DNA of 64,000 nt from Kofleriaceae bacterium (lineage in GTDB: Bacteria > Myxococcota_A > Polyangia > Haliangiales > Haliangiaceae): positions 62,001-126,000 of the forward strand of contig JACKDR010000006.1 in assembly GCA_020633495.1 (NCBI GenBank), in the 5' to 3' direction. Shown piece by piece: positions 35,495 to 48,725 of this stretch. The notes under the pieces are model-generated. The model saw nothing but the letters and a program-made list of their open reading frames with translations, searched no databases and was not told where the DNA came from. Numbering within the stretch: position 1 is the first letter of the stretch; each line of letters starts with the position of its first letter. The position numbers and the translations under genes were made by a program.

Positions 35495-35995
35495 TCACAG
35501 CTGACGCAGGTCGTCGACGATCCGCACCAGGCGCCAGTCGCGCTGGGCGTCGTCGTCGCCGAGCAAGCACTCGACCAGGTACAGGGTGCGACGGGCGTCG
35601 TCGTCGTCGAGGGCCATCACGACGCGCGCCAGCTGCTGCCGGATCGGCTCGACCGGCGCCATCTCCTCGATCATGTGCAGCTCGACGGGCACGAGCGGCG
35701 GCGGTGGCGCGGTCGGCGCGGCGACGGGACGCGGGGGGGCGGCGGCCGCGTCGCTCGGGCCCGCCAGCCGCTCCCACGCCAGGCGATCCAGTCGCGCCAG
35801 GACGTCGTCCGGGTCGGGGAGGGTGCGCAGCGCCCGCAGCGCCGGGCTGGTCGGCTCGTCGGCGAACGGCGTGTCGCCGCGGCTGCGCGCCAGCTCCTCG
35901 CGCGTGCGTGCCAGCTCCTCGCGCGATCGGTCGAGCTCGCGCTGTAGCACCGTGGCTCGCTGGTACAGGGCGTCGACGTCGTCCCGGAAGGTCAT
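35495..35995 (-). CDS. hypothetical coiled-coil protein
   Basis: A 166-residue acidic protein with an N-terminal coiled coil (YQRATVLQRELDRSREELAR, then repeated RTREELARSR), a Pro/Ala-rich linker near 85-105 and a helical C-terminal part (PIRQQLARVVMALDDDDARR, RTLYLVECLLGDDDAQRDWR). No signal peptide or membrane segment. I do not recognise a family. Codon pattern and the clean stop favour a real gene. It converges with the methyltransferase-like gene (28 bp apart) and is divergent from rsmE. Confidence 0.6.
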   Translation of the reverse strand: MTFRDDVDALYQRATVLQRELDRSREELARTREELARSRGDTPFADEPTSPALRALRTLPDPDDVLARLDRLAWERLAGPSDAAAAPPRPVAAPTAPPPPLVPVELHMIEEMAPVEPIRQQLARVVMALDDDDARRTLYLVECLLGDDDAQRDWRLVRIVDDLRQL

Positions 35996-36042
35996 CGCCG
36001 CGAGCGTACGCCGGGACCGCCGCGGTGGCGTACGCTGCCGGC

Positions 36043-36810
36043 GTGAACCTGCTGCTGCTCGACCCCGGCGAGCTGACCGGCGCCGCCGATGGCGTCGTCG
36101 TCCTCGCCGATCGCCGCGCCCGTCACCTGTGCACGGTCCTCGGCGTCACCGTCGGGCAGCGCCTGCGCGCCGGGCTCGTCGGCGGGGCGCTCGGCGACGC
36201 CGAGGTGATCGCGGTCGAGCGCGCCGACGGCGACGCGCCGCGGGTCACCGTGCGCTTCGCGGCCGCCGCCGCGGTCACGCCAGCGGCGCCGCCGATCGAT
36301 CTGGTCGTCGCGATCCCGCGGCCCAAGGTGCTGCCGCGCCTGCTCGAGAACGCCGCGGCCTGCGCGGTCCGCCGGATCGACCTGGTCAACGCCTGGCGGG
36401 TCGACAAGAGCTACCTCGACTCGCCGCGGCTCGCGCCCGACGCCGTCGCGCTCGCGGTCCGGCTCGGCGCCGAGCAGGGCGTCACCACGCGGCTGCCCGA
36501 GGTGGTCGTGCACCGCCGCCTGATGGCCTACCTCGACGACGCGCTGCCGGCGGTCCACCCGCCGGGCGCTCGCCGCCTGCTCGCCCATCCGCGCGACGCC
36601 GTCGCCGTCGAGCGCGCGGTGCCGCCGGGCTGCGTCGACCCGGTCGTGGTCGCGCTCGGCCCCGAGGGCGGCTGGATCGCGCGCGAGCTCGACACCTTCG
36701 TCGCGCGCGGCTTCACCGCAGTCCACCTCGGCGACGCCGTGCTGCGCACCGAGGCCGCGGTGACCGCGGCGCTGGCGCAGCTGGCGCTGCTGCGCCGGCT
36801 GCCCGCCTGA
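36043..36810 (+). CDS. rsmE: 16S rRNA (uracil-1498-N3)-methyltransferase RsmE
   Basis: A 255-residue SPOUT methyltransferase that methylates N3 of U1498 in 16S rRNA using SAM. It has an N-terminal PUA-like region (DRRARHLCTVLGVTVGQRLR). The knotted SPOUT core carries KVLPRLLENAAACAVRRIDL, the signature VVALGPEGGWIARELDTF and LGDAVLRTEAAVTAAL at the C-terminus, where RsmE has LGxRILRTETA. A GTG start at 36043 gives the usual length. It is a single gene here; a perfect hairpin follows at 36844. Confidence 0.93.
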   Translation: MNLLLLDPGELTGAADGVVVLADRRARHLCTVLGVTVGQRLRAGLVGGALGDAEVIAVERADGDAPRVTVRFAAAAAVTPAAPPIDLVVAIPRPKVLPRLLENAAACAVRRIDLVNAWRVDKSYLDSPRLAPDAVALAVRLGAEQGVTTRLPEVVVHRRLMAYLDDALPAVHPPGARRLLAHPRDAVAVERAVPPGCVDPVVVALGPEGGWIARELDTFVARGFTAVHLGDAVLRTEAAVTAALAQLALLRRLPA

Positions 36811-36843
36811 GGCCGCGGGCGGCGGCGCGCGCCGGGTCAGACC

Positions 36844-36866
36844 GTGTGAGGATTTCATCCTCACAC
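36844..36866. terminator. perfect inverted repeat between convergent genes
   Basis: GTGTGAGGAT-TTC-ATCCTCACAC, a perfect 10-bp stem with a 3-nt loop, 33 bp after the rsmE stop and 76 bp before the acyl-CoA dehydrogenase stop. There is no T-run on either side, so it is a probable bidirectional transcript end or mRNA-stabilising hairpin rather than a classical terminator. Confidence 0.5.
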
Positions 36867-36942
36867 GCTCTGTCGATCGGCTCGCTCGCCCGCAGACGGC
36901 CTCGCAGCGCCTGCACAGAGACCGCCTCGCGCAGACGCTCGG

Positions 36943-38607
<1,665 letters not shown>

Positions 38608-38665
38608 GGACCGGACCTTACCGCAGCGCGGGCCCCGCGGACGGCGCCGCGCTATCGTCGAGAGC

Positions 38666-39238
38666 ATGCGCGGCGCGACGGTGCTCGGTCTGGCGGGGTT
38701 CGCGGCGGCGTGCGGCACGCACCCCTCGCCGCCCGCGGCGTGGCAAGATGGCGCAGCCAGCGCGCCCGCGCCGATCGCGGTGACCTCGTCCAGCCTGGCC
38801 GACGCCGGCCTGGCCGACGCCGGCCTGGCCGTGGCGGCCGGCGGCGACGCCGGTGGGCCGCTGGCCCAGCTCACCGACGGCACCTGCGACGTCGCGATCG
38901 AGGCGCTGCTGGCCGCCGACATCTATCGCGGCGTGCCCCAGACCCAGGCGTGGCGCGACGCGCTGGCCCGCCAGCCCGACCGCGGCGCGCGCTGGGAGGG
39001 CCGCGCTCACGGCCAGCGCTACCTGGCGTGCACCTACCGGGTCCGCATCGGCGCCGCGACCTATCGCTACCAGCACACCAGCGGGGGCGCGCACCTTGCC
39101 GGCGACGACCTCGACGTCGCGACCTGCGCCACCGCCGCGCACGCCGCCGCGGTCGCGCGCACGATCGTCACGACCACCGAGCGCTGCACCGACCTCCACA
39201 GCCACGAGTACTGGGGCGACATCTTCGAGCCGCTGTGA
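38666..39238 (+). CDS. hypothetical secreted lipoprotein
   Basis: A 190-residue protein with a lipoprotein signal (VLGLAGFAAAC). A linker follows with an internal 15-bp duplication (LADAGLADAGLA). The folded C-terminal part contains four Cys (TDGTCDVAIEALLAADIYRG, YLACTYRVRIGAATYRYQHT, DVATCATAAHAAAV and RCTDLHSHEYWGD). I recognise no family. It is divergent from the acyl-CoA dehydrogenase gene and precedes the DUF4139 pair by 153 bp. Confidence 0.6.
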   Translation: MRGATVLGLAGFAAACGTHPSPPAAWQDGAASAPAPIAVTSSSLADAGLADAGLAVAAGGDAGGPLAQLTDGTCDVAIEALLAADIYRGVPQTQAWRDALARQPDRGARWEGRAHGQRYLACTYRVRIGAATYRYQHTSGGAHLAGDDLDVATCATAAHAAAVARTIVTTTERCTDLHSHEYWGDIFEPL

Positions 39239-39391
39239 CGGCGGCTGCGCGGCCGGACCGGCGCTACGGCTACCGTCGACGTCCGTGCCCACCTGCGCGT
39301 TCCACGCGACCATGCAGCTGCGGGCCCCGATGACGCCGTCGACCGCCCCGGCTTGACACCGGCCGAGCGGGGGCGGGACGCTCGGCGCGGG

Positions 39392-41671
39392 ATGGAAGAC
39401 GTCGCTTCGCGCATCGAGGACGTGGTCGTGTACGCGGGGGCGGCGCGGGTCCGCCGGCTGGCCCGGGTGTCGTGCGGCGCCGAGCCGACGCGGATCCGGA
39501 TCGGGGGGCTGCCGCTGGCGCTGCGCGACGGCAGCGTGCGGCTCGCCGCCGATGGCCCGCTGATCGCGGCCGACGCCCGGGTCGTCGTCGACGTGCCCGG
39601 CGTCGACGTGGCCCTGCCGCCCGCCGACCCCGAGGCGCTCGACGCCGCCCGCGCCGCGGTCGCGGTCGCCGCCGCCGAGGTGGCGCAGCGGCTGCGCCGG
39701 GCGCTGGCCCAGCTCGCGGCGCTGACGCCCGGCGAGCGCGACGGACGCCCTGAGGATCCGGTGCCGGCGTGGGGCGCCGCGGTCGACGCGCGCCTGGGGC
39801 TGCTGGCGCTGCGCGGTGATCGCGAGCGCGCGCTGCGCGTGGCGCTGGGCGAGGCCGAGCGCGCCGCCGAGGACGCCCGGCGGGACGCCGCGCGCGCCGA
39901 GGACGCCTACCGCCGCGCCACCTCGGCGCGGGCGGCGCGGCCCCACGAGCTGCGCAAGGCGGTGATCGTCACGCTGCGGCCGTCGCCGGGCAGCGCCGGC
40001 GGCGCCGGCGACGTCATCCTCGACTACGTCGTGCCCGGCGCGCGGTGGGCGCCGACCTACGTCGCGCGCCTCGATCCGGCGGGCGGCCCCGCGGTGCTCG
40101 AGCTGCGCGCGGTGATCGCCCAGGCCACCGGCGAGGACTGGCGCGACGTCCGGCTGTCGCTGTCGACCGCCGCGGCCACCAGCTGGACCGAGTTGCCCGA
40201 GCTGCCGAGCCTGCGCCTGGGCCGGCGGCAACCGCCGCCGCCGCGCGCCGGCTGGCGGCCGCCGCCGACCGGCGTCGACGCGCTGTACGCCGACTGGGAC
40301 CGCGCGTTCGGTGGCCAGCGCGACCGGCTGGCTGCGGCGCGCGCCGCCGCGCTCGGCGTGCCCGCGGCCGGCCCCGAGGAGCCCACCGAGAGCTTCCCGC
40401 TCGACGAGTTCACCAGCGAGGAGGGCGAGGAGATCACCGACCTGCGCGCGCCGCCGATGCCGCCGACGAGCGCCCCGCCGATGGCACCTCCGATGATGCC
40501 GCCGCCCGGCGGCGTCCCGATGTCGATGCCGACGTTCGCCGCGCCGCCGATGCAGGCGATGACGGCGCCCAAGCGCGGCAACAGCCTGGCCGGCGCCCTC
40601 GGCGGCCTGGTCGCTGCCCCGGCCGCGCTGGTCGCCGCCGGCGCCGGCGCGGTCGCCAAGTCGATCTCGCGCGAGCAGAGCCGCGGGCGGCGCATCGAGG
40701 ATCGCCTGCAGCGCAAGAGCCTCCGCAACGAGGCGTTCGCCGACGGGGGCCCCGAGCCCGAGCCGACCGAGCTGGTGGCGCCCGCCGACCTGCTCGCCTA
40801 CGGCGACCTGCGCATGCCGGCGGCGCCGTCGACGCTGCGCGGCGCGCTGGCGCCCGCCGATCGCCGCGAGCTGTACCTGTCGGTGCTGGTCACCCAGCAG
40901 GTCGCGCTGACCTTCGACGTCATCACGTGCGTCGCCGACGCCGAGCGCGCGGCGGAGCGCGCCGCCACGGTGGCGCCGCCGCCGGGCTGCCGCGCCGAGT
41001 GGTCCGACGCCTACGACTACGCCTTCGACGCCGACGCCCGGCTCGAGGTGCCGTCCGACGGCGCCTGGCACGGCGTCGCGCTGGGCCGCCGCGACGCCCC
41101 GGTCGCGATCCGCCACGTCGCGGTGCCGCGCGAGGTCAGCGACGTCTTTCGCATGGCGCGGCTCGACAACCCGCACGACGCGCCGCTGTTGCCGGGGCCG
41201 CTCGACGTCTACGACGGCCGCGACTTCCTGCTCACGACCGCGATCGACTTCACGCCGCCGGGCGGCCACGTCGAGGTCGGGCTCGGCGTCGATCAGCGGG
41301 TCAAGATCGCGCGCAACAGCCGCTACCGCGAGGAGACCACCGGGATGCTGCGCGGCAGCCTGCGCCTCGAGCACGAGGTCGAGATCGAGGTCGAGAACCT
41401 GCACGCCCGCCCGATCGACCTCGAGGTCCGCGAGCGGCTGCCGGTGCCCGGCGGCGACGACGACGACACCGAGATCGAGGTCGATCGCGTCGAGCCGGCG
41501 TGGCAGGCGTGGACGCCGGAGCCGGCGCACCCCGGCGAGCCGCGGCTGCGCGGCGGCCACCGCTGGCGCCTCGAGGTCGCCGCCGGCGGCAAGCGCACGC
41601 TCGCCCTCGGCTACCACATCAAGATCGCCGGCAAGCACGAGCTGGTCGGCGGCAACCGGAGGGAGCAGTGA
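39392..41671 (+). CDS. DUF4139/DUF4140 (mucoidy inhibitor A-like) protein, first paralogue
   Basis: A 759-residue cytoplasmic protein with no signal peptide. The start RIEDVVVYAGAARVRRLARV is the DUF4140 N-terminal strand set. A coiled-coil segment around 85-175 is followed by the DUF4139 core (VILDYVVPGARWAPTYVARL, AQATGEDWRDVRLSLSTAAA). A Met/Pro-rich low-complexity insert spans about 350-390. The C-terminal part shows YRVRIAR-type strands (VDQRVKIARNSRYREETTGM, KRTLALGYHIKI). The family includes fungal and bacterial 'mucoidy inhibitor A' proteins of unknown activity. The ATG at 39392 fits the conserved start. Its TGA overlaps the ATG of the second paralogue (TGATG), so the two are coupled. 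Confidence 0.85.
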   Translation: MEDVASRIEDVVVYAGAARVRRLARVSCGAEPTRIRIGGLPLALRDGSVRLAADGPLIAADARVVVDVPGVDVALPPADPEALDAARAAVAVAAAEVAQRLRRALAQLAALTPGERDGRPEDPVPAWGAAVDARLGLLALRGDRERALRVALGEAERAAEDARRDAARAEDAYRRATSARAARPHELRKAVIVTLRPSPGSAGGAGDVILDYVVPGARWAPTYVARLDPAGGPAVLELRAVIAQATGEDWRDVRLSLSTAAATSWTELPELPSLRLGRRQPPPPRAGWRPPPTGVDALYADWDRAFGGQRDRLAAARAAALGVPAAGPEEPTESFPLDEFTSEEGEEITDLRAPPMPPTSAPPMAPPMMPPPGGVPMSMPTFAAPPMQAMTAPKRGNSLAGALGGLVAAPAALVAAGAGAVAKSISREQSRGRRIEDRLQRKSLRNEAFADGGPEPEPTELVAPADLLAYGDLRMPAAPSTLRGALAPADRRELYLSVLVTQQVALTFDVITCVADAERAAERAATVAPPPGCRAEWSDAYDYAFDADARLEVPSDGAWHGVALGRRDAPVAIRHVAVPREVSDVFRMARLDNPHDAPLLPGPLDVYDGRDFLLTTAIDFTPPGGHVEVGLGVDQRVKIARNSRYREETTGMLRGSLRLEHEVEIEVENLHARPIDLEVRERLPVPGGDDDDTEIEVDRVEPAWQAWTPEPAHPGEPRLRGGHRWRLEVAAGGKRTLALGYHIKIAGKHELVGGNRREQ

Positions 41672-43296
41672 TGACGACGCCCGCCGCGGTGCCGCTGGTG
41701 CCCGCCGACGCGCCGGTGGTCGAGGTGTCGGTGCTCGAGGACCGCGCGCGCGTGATCCGGCGCGGCACGGTCGCGGTGCCGGCCGGGCAGAGCCGGCTGG
41801 TGATCGCGCGGGTCGCGCCGGTCCTGGTCGACAAGACCCTGACCGCCACCGCCGGCGCCGCGCGCGTCGTCGACGTCCGGTGCCGCCGGGCGCTGGCGCC
41901 GTGGGCCACCGGCCAGGCCGCCGGGGACGCCGCGGCCCGCGCGGTCGACGCCGCGACCCTGCGGGCCCGCGCCGACGAGGTCGGCGCCGAGGTCGCGCGG
42001 CTCGAGGCCGAGGTCACGGTGATCGAGCGCGAGGCCGCCGACGTCGTCCGCCTCGCCGAGGTCGTGCTGGCCGAGCTCGGTGGCGACGCCGCGTGGGGCC
42101 GGTTGCCCGGCGACGCCGCCACCCGCCTCGACGCCCTCGACGCCCGCGATCGCGCGCTGACCGCGGAGGTCGCGCAGCGCCGGCTGGCGCTGGCGCGCGC
42201 GCGCCGCGACCTCGGCAGCCTGCGGGCCCGCGCCGACGAGGCCGCGCGCGACGCCGGCCGCGACCGCGCCGACGTCGAGATCGACGTCGTCGCCGACGCC
42301 GACGCCGAGGTCACGCTGGAGCTCGAGTACCTGGTCCCGGGCGCGTGCTGGCGCCCGTACCACACCGCGACCCTGCAGGACGGGGCGGTCACGATCGCCA
42401 CCGACGCGTGCGTGTGGCAGGCCACCGGCGAGGACTGGACCGACGCCGCGCTGTCGTTCTCGACCGAGCGGCCGTCGCTGGGCGCGGCGCCGCCGCGGCT
42501 GGTCAGCGACGAGCTGCACGTCCAGCGCAAGAGCGACACGCTGGTGGTCGAGGCCCGCGATCAGGAGCTCGAGACCACCGGGCTCGGCGTCGACGCGCCG
42601 GCCCGCGCGGTCGCGGCCGCGGTGCCCGGCGTCGACGACGGCGGCGTCACCCAGGTGCTGCGCGCGCCGCACCCCGCCACCGTCCCCGCCGACGGCCGGC
42701 CGTACCGGGTCCGCCTCGGCGACCACCGCGCCGACGCCGAGGTCGCCCTGGTCGCGTTCCCCGAGCGCTCGCCGTGCGTCTTCACCCGCAGCCGGCAGGT
42801 CAACGGACCACGCCCGCTGCTGGCCGGTCCCGTCGATCTCATCCGCGATCACGGCCAGGTCGGGCGCACGTCGATCCTCTACGTCGCGCCGGGCGAGCGC
42901 TTCGACCTCGGCTGGGGGCCCGAGCCCGACGTCCGGCTGCACCGCGACGAGCGGCGCAAGCGCGACGAGGCCGGCGTGCTGGGCTCGTGGCACACGACGC
43001 GGGTCCGGGTGGCGGTCCGGCTGTCCAACCTCGGCCGCGCCGCGCGCACCGTCGAGGTCACCGAGCGGATCCCGGTGTCCGAGATCGACAAGGTCGAGAT
43101 CAAGGTCGCCGCGGCCGACGCCTGGCAGCTCGAGGACGACGATGGCGAGCGCCGCGACGACACGCCGCTGTGCACGACCCGCACCGTCGACGACGACGGC
43201 CTGGCCCGGTGGGTCGTCGAGGTGCCGCCGCGGTCGCGCCGCGCGGTCGCGCTCGAGTACCAGCTGCGCGCGCACACCTCGGTGGTCGGGCTGTGA
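41671..43296 (+). CDS. DUF4139/DUF4140 protein, second paralogue
   Basis: A 541-residue protein with the same domain plan as its upstream neighbour but without the Met/Pro insert. DUF4140 start (VEVSVLEDRARVIRRGTVAV), coiled coil about 95-205 (RARADEVGAEVARLEAEVTV), DUF4139 core (LEYLVPGACWRPYHTATLQD, QATGEDWTDAALSFSTERPS) and C-terminal strands (TSILYVAPGERFDLGWGPEP). No signal peptide. Tandem duplication followed by divergence is likely, and the two may form a hetero-oligomer. The stop overlaps the GTG of the rRNA methyltransferase gene by four bases. A Shine-Dalgarno-like GGAGGGAG precedes the start. Confidence 0.85.
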   Translation: MTTPAAVPLVPADAPVVEVSVLEDRARVIRRGTVAVPAGQSRLVIARVAPVLVDKTLTATAGAARVVDVRCRRALAPWATGQAAGDAAARAVDAATLRARADEVGAEVARLEAEVTVIEREAADVVRLAEVVLAELGGDAAWGRLPGDAATRLDALDARDRALTAEVAQRRLALARARRDLGSLRARADEAARDAGRDRADVEIDVVADADAEVTLELEYLVPGACWRPYHTATLQDGAVTIATDACVWQATGEDWTDAALSFSTERPSLGAAPPRLVSDELHVQRKSDTLVVEARDQELETTGLGVDAPARAVAAAVPGVDDGGVTQVLRAPHPATVPADGRPYRVRLGDHRADAEVALVAFPERSPCVFTRSRQVNGPRPLLAGPVDLIRDHGQVGRTSILYVAPGERFDLGWGPEPDVRLHRDERRKRDEAGVLGSWHTTRVRVAVRLSNLGRAARTVEVTERIPVSEIDKVEIKVAAADAWQLEDDDGERRDDTPLCTTRTVDDDGLARWVVEVPPRSRRAVALEYQLRAHTSVVGL

Positions 43297-44270
43297 ACGA
43301 TCCCGATCGCGACGCCACCACCCTCGCCAACCGCGCCGTCAAGAACGCTCGCCACCTCGGCAAGTGGGCGCGCCGCGAGGGCGTGACCTGCTGGCGGATC
43401 TACGACCGCGACATCCCCGAGGTGCCGATCACGATCGACACCTACGAGGGCCGGCTGGTGATCAACGACTACCGCAAGGCCTACGCCGATCGTGACCCCG
43501 CGGTCGCCGCGGCCTGGCTCGACGCGGTCGCCGCCGCGGCGGCCCGTGCCCTCGAGGTCGCGCCCGACGCGGTCTTCGTCAAGCGGCGCGAGCGCATGGC
43601 CGGGCGCCACGAGGAGGGCGGCCGCCAGTACGAGCGCCTCGGCGAGCGCGGCGCCTGGTTCGAGGTCGGCGAGGCCGGCCACCGCTTCCGGGTCAACCTG
43701 TCCGACTACCTCGACACCGGGCTGTTCCTCGATCACCGGATCACGCGGGCCCGGGTCGGCGCCGAGGCCGCCGGCAAGCGGGTGCTCAACCTGTTCTGCT
43801 ACACCGGCGCGTTCACGGTCCACGCCGCCCGCGGCGGCGCGGTGGCGTCGCGGTCGATCGACCTGTCGCGGACCTACCTCGACTGGGCCGCGGCCAACCT
43901 CGCGCTCAACGCCATCGACCCCGACGCCCACCGCCTCGAGCACGGCGACGTCCGCGCCGCGCTCGACGACCTCGCCGCCGGCCGCGACCGCTTCGACCTC
44001 GCGATCGTCGATCCGCCGACGTTCTCCAACTCCAAGCGCATGGACGGCACCTTCGACGTCCAGCGCGATCACGCCGAGCTGCTCGACGCGGTGGCCCGGG
44101 TGATCGCCCCCGGCGGCGTGATCTGGTTCTCGACCAACCACCGCCGCTTCCAGCTCGAGCTCGCGGGCCGGGTCGCCGGCTGGGCGGTCACCGACGAGAC
44201 CCGCGCGACGATCCCGCCCGACTTCCGCGACGCGCGCGTCCACCGGGCGTGGCGGCTGGTGTCGCCCTGA
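43293..44270 (+). CDS. class I rRNA methyltransferase, RlmK-like
   Basis: A 325-residue SAM-dependent RNA methyltransferase resembling the C-terminal (RlmK) half of E. coli RlmKL, which makes m7G2069 in 23S rRNA. NRAVKNARHLGKWARREGVT with CWRIYDRDIPEVP is the family hallmark start. VLNLFCYTGAFTVHAARGGA is SAM motif I, SIDLSRTYLDWAAANLALN motif II, and FDLAIVDPPTFSNSKRMDG the catalytic NPPF-like motif IV as DPPTFSNS. The RlmL half and THUMP domain are absent, as in many non-gammaproteobacterial homologues, so the site methylated is uncertain. GTG start coupled to the second DUF4139 gene. Confidence 0.9.
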   Translation: MNDPDRDATTLANRAVKNARHLGKWARREGVTCWRIYDRDIPEVPITIDTYEGRLVINDYRKAYADRDPAVAAAWLDAVAAAAARALEVAPDAVFVKRRERMAGRHEEGGRQYERLGERGAWFEVGEAGHRFRVNLSDYLDTGLFLDHRITRARVGAEAAGKRVLNLFCYTGAFTVHAARGGAVASRSIDLSRTYLDWAAANLALNAIDPDAHRLEHGDVRAALDDLAAGRDRFDLAIVDPPTFSNSKRMDGTFDVQRDHAELLDAVARVIAPGGVIWFSTNHRRFQLELAGRVAGWAVTDETRATIPPDFRDARVHRAWRLVSP

Positions 44271-44308
44271 GCTGCCGGCGTATCCTGCCGGCTCCCAAGG
44301 AGGCAGAC

Positions 44309-45043
44309 ATGGGCACGAGGATGTGGGTCGTCTCGACGGCGCTCGCCGTCACCGCGCTGGCCGGGTGCAAGGACAAGGCGAAGGAGCCGGGCAAGGCGCC
44401 CGCGGCGGCCAAGGGCTGCGGCCTGCCGGCGGCCAAGATCGCCGAGTGGCTGGTCACCCAGCAGCTCGGCCCGGCGCTCGGCGGCCCCGACGCGCCGGAC
44501 GCCAAGAAGCGCGCCGACGCGATCGAGCTCGACACCGCGCTGGTCGACGTCGCCGGCTTCGACGCCTGGTGCGCGGCGCAGCCCAAGAAGCTGGCGCCGT
44601 CGTGCCTGGAGCCGTCGAACGCCGACAAGGTCGACTGCAAGACGCCGCTGACCCAGCTGGGGCTCTTGCGGGTCGGCGACAAGCACTGCGCGCCGCGGCT
44701 CGCCGACGAGGGCGTGCTGTGGCTGACCGAGCGCGAGCTCGGCCCGCGCCCGGCCGATGGCGACGGCGCGACCGCGTTCGACGCCAAGGCGGCCGCGCTC
44801 CGCGAGGGCCTGGCCGGCGCGCCGTTCGAGCAGATCTGCAAGGACCAGGGCGGCATCCCGCTCGGCTGCTTCGGCACCCGGGATCACGCCGCGTGCGGGA
44901 CCCTGCTCGACGCCCTGGCGGCGGCGCTACCCGCCGGGCCCGACGCCGGCGCCACCGACGACAAGGCCGACCCGGCCGCCGCCGGCGCGGACAAGGACGA
45001 GGGCAAGGGCGGCGGCGACGACGGCGACGGCGACGGCGACTGA
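44309..45043 (+). CDS. hypothetical Cys-containing lipoprotein
   Basis: A 244-residue secreted protein with a lipoprotein signal (AVTALAGC) and a Lys-rich linker. A folded region carries several Cys (KGCGLPAAKIAEWLV, FDAWCAAQPKKLAPSC, FEQICKDQGGIPLGCFGTRD), and the tail is very acidic (Asp/Gly/Lys-rich). AAGGAGG at 44298-44304 fixes the ATG at 44309. I do not recognise the family. It is separated from the methyltransferase by 38 bp and might be co-transcribed with it. Confidence 0.65.
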   Translation: MGTRMWVVSTALAVTALAGCKDKAKEPGKAPAAAKGCGLPAAKIAEWLVTQQLGPALGGPDAPDAKKRADAIELDTALVDVAGFDAWCAAQPKKLAPSCLEPSNADKVDCKTPLTQLGLLRVGDKHCAPRLADEGVLWLTERELGPRPADGDGATAFDAKAAALREGLAGAPFEQICKDQGGIPLGCFGTRDHAACGTLLDALAAALPAGPDAGATDDKADPAAAGADKDEGKGGGDDGDGDGD

Positions 45044-45166
45044 GCCGGGCGTCACCGGATCGAGATCGGAAGACGGCGGTCGTGACACGGCGCCCGGCGG
45101 GCGCCGGGCGTCGCGTCGCCGCGCGCGCGGCCGGTCACAACCGGCGGCACGCGGCTTCTGTCGCGC

Positions 45167-45622
45167 ATGACCAACCGCATCACCTTCACGCTGGCGTCCC
45201 TGGCCCTGATCGGCGCCGCCGGCTGCTCCATGATCTCCAAGGGCAAGGCGACCACCGGCGGCGGCGGCGACGACGCGACCGACGGTCCCGCGCTGGCCGG
45301 CACGATGGCCGAGGCGCCCGTCTACCACCGCGGCGCCACCATCGCCGCGCCCGCCGAGTGTCACACCTCGGGCTACGCCAGGTTCGACGCGCCCGCCGGC
45401 GAGGCCATGACCCTCGAGGTCTCGGTGGCCGCGCCCGCCGACGCCTGCGTCTCGGTGTGGTGGCTCAACAGCAACGGCGGCGCCGCCGGCGTCACCGCCG
45501 AGGTGTGCAGCAACGACTCGCCCAAGACCTTCGACGTCGCCGGCCAGGACGGCGGCGCGTTCCTGCAGATCAGCGAGGCCGGCGCCTGTCAGGGCGCCAG
45601 CGTGACCCTCGCGGTCAAGTGA
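45167..45622 (+). CDS. hypothetical small lipoprotein
   Basis: A 151-residue protein with a lipoprotein signal (LASLALIGAAGC) and a beta-rich body with three Cys (ECHTSGYARFDAP, PADACVSVWWLNS and a further pair near VCSNDS and ACQGA). The beta strands with AGEAMTLEVSVAAPADAC look like a small lectin- or PPC-like sandwich, but I cannot place it. It precedes the sensor kinase by 84 bp. Confidence 0.6.
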   Translation: MTNRITFTLASLALIGAAGCSMISKGKATTGGGGDDATDGPALAGTMAEAPVYHRGATIAAPAECHTSGYARFDAPAGEAMTLEVSVAAPADACVSVWWLNSNGGAAGVTAEVCSNDSPKTFDVAGQDGGAFLQISEAGACQGASVTLAVK

Positions 45623-45706
45623 CCCGCGCCGGCGCCGCGCGGCCGGCGGCGCGGGTGGCGGCGGCGATCACCGCGGCGGCCGCCCGGACGCGGTAACGTC
45701 GCCGCG

Positions 45707-47191
<1,485 letters not shown>

Positions 47192-47196
47192 TCGCC

Positions 47197-48570
<1,374 letters not shown>

Positions 48571-48709
48571 CCGGGGCCGCCGGCCGTCGGATCCAGACCG
48601 ACCGTGACCGTGACCGGCCCCTCAGTTTTCCGTGATCGCCCCCTGCGGATCTGTGCAGATCGTGGCGGTATGTACCCGCGCACACCCTGCGAATCCACGG
48701 GGTTCGGGG

Positions 48710-48725
48710 TGGCATGAGGCGTGCT
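48710..48725 (+). promoter_or_regulatory. possible sigma-54 promoter (-24/-12)
   Basis: TGGCATGAGGCGTGCT matches the sigma-54 consensus at both invariant doublets: GG (48711-48712) and GC (48723-48724) with exactly ten bases between. It lies 140 bp after the NtrC-type regulator gene. Transcription would start near 48736, just before an in-frame GTG at 48738. The element overlaps the ATG at 48714, so either the promoter or that start is wrong. Confidence 0.35.
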
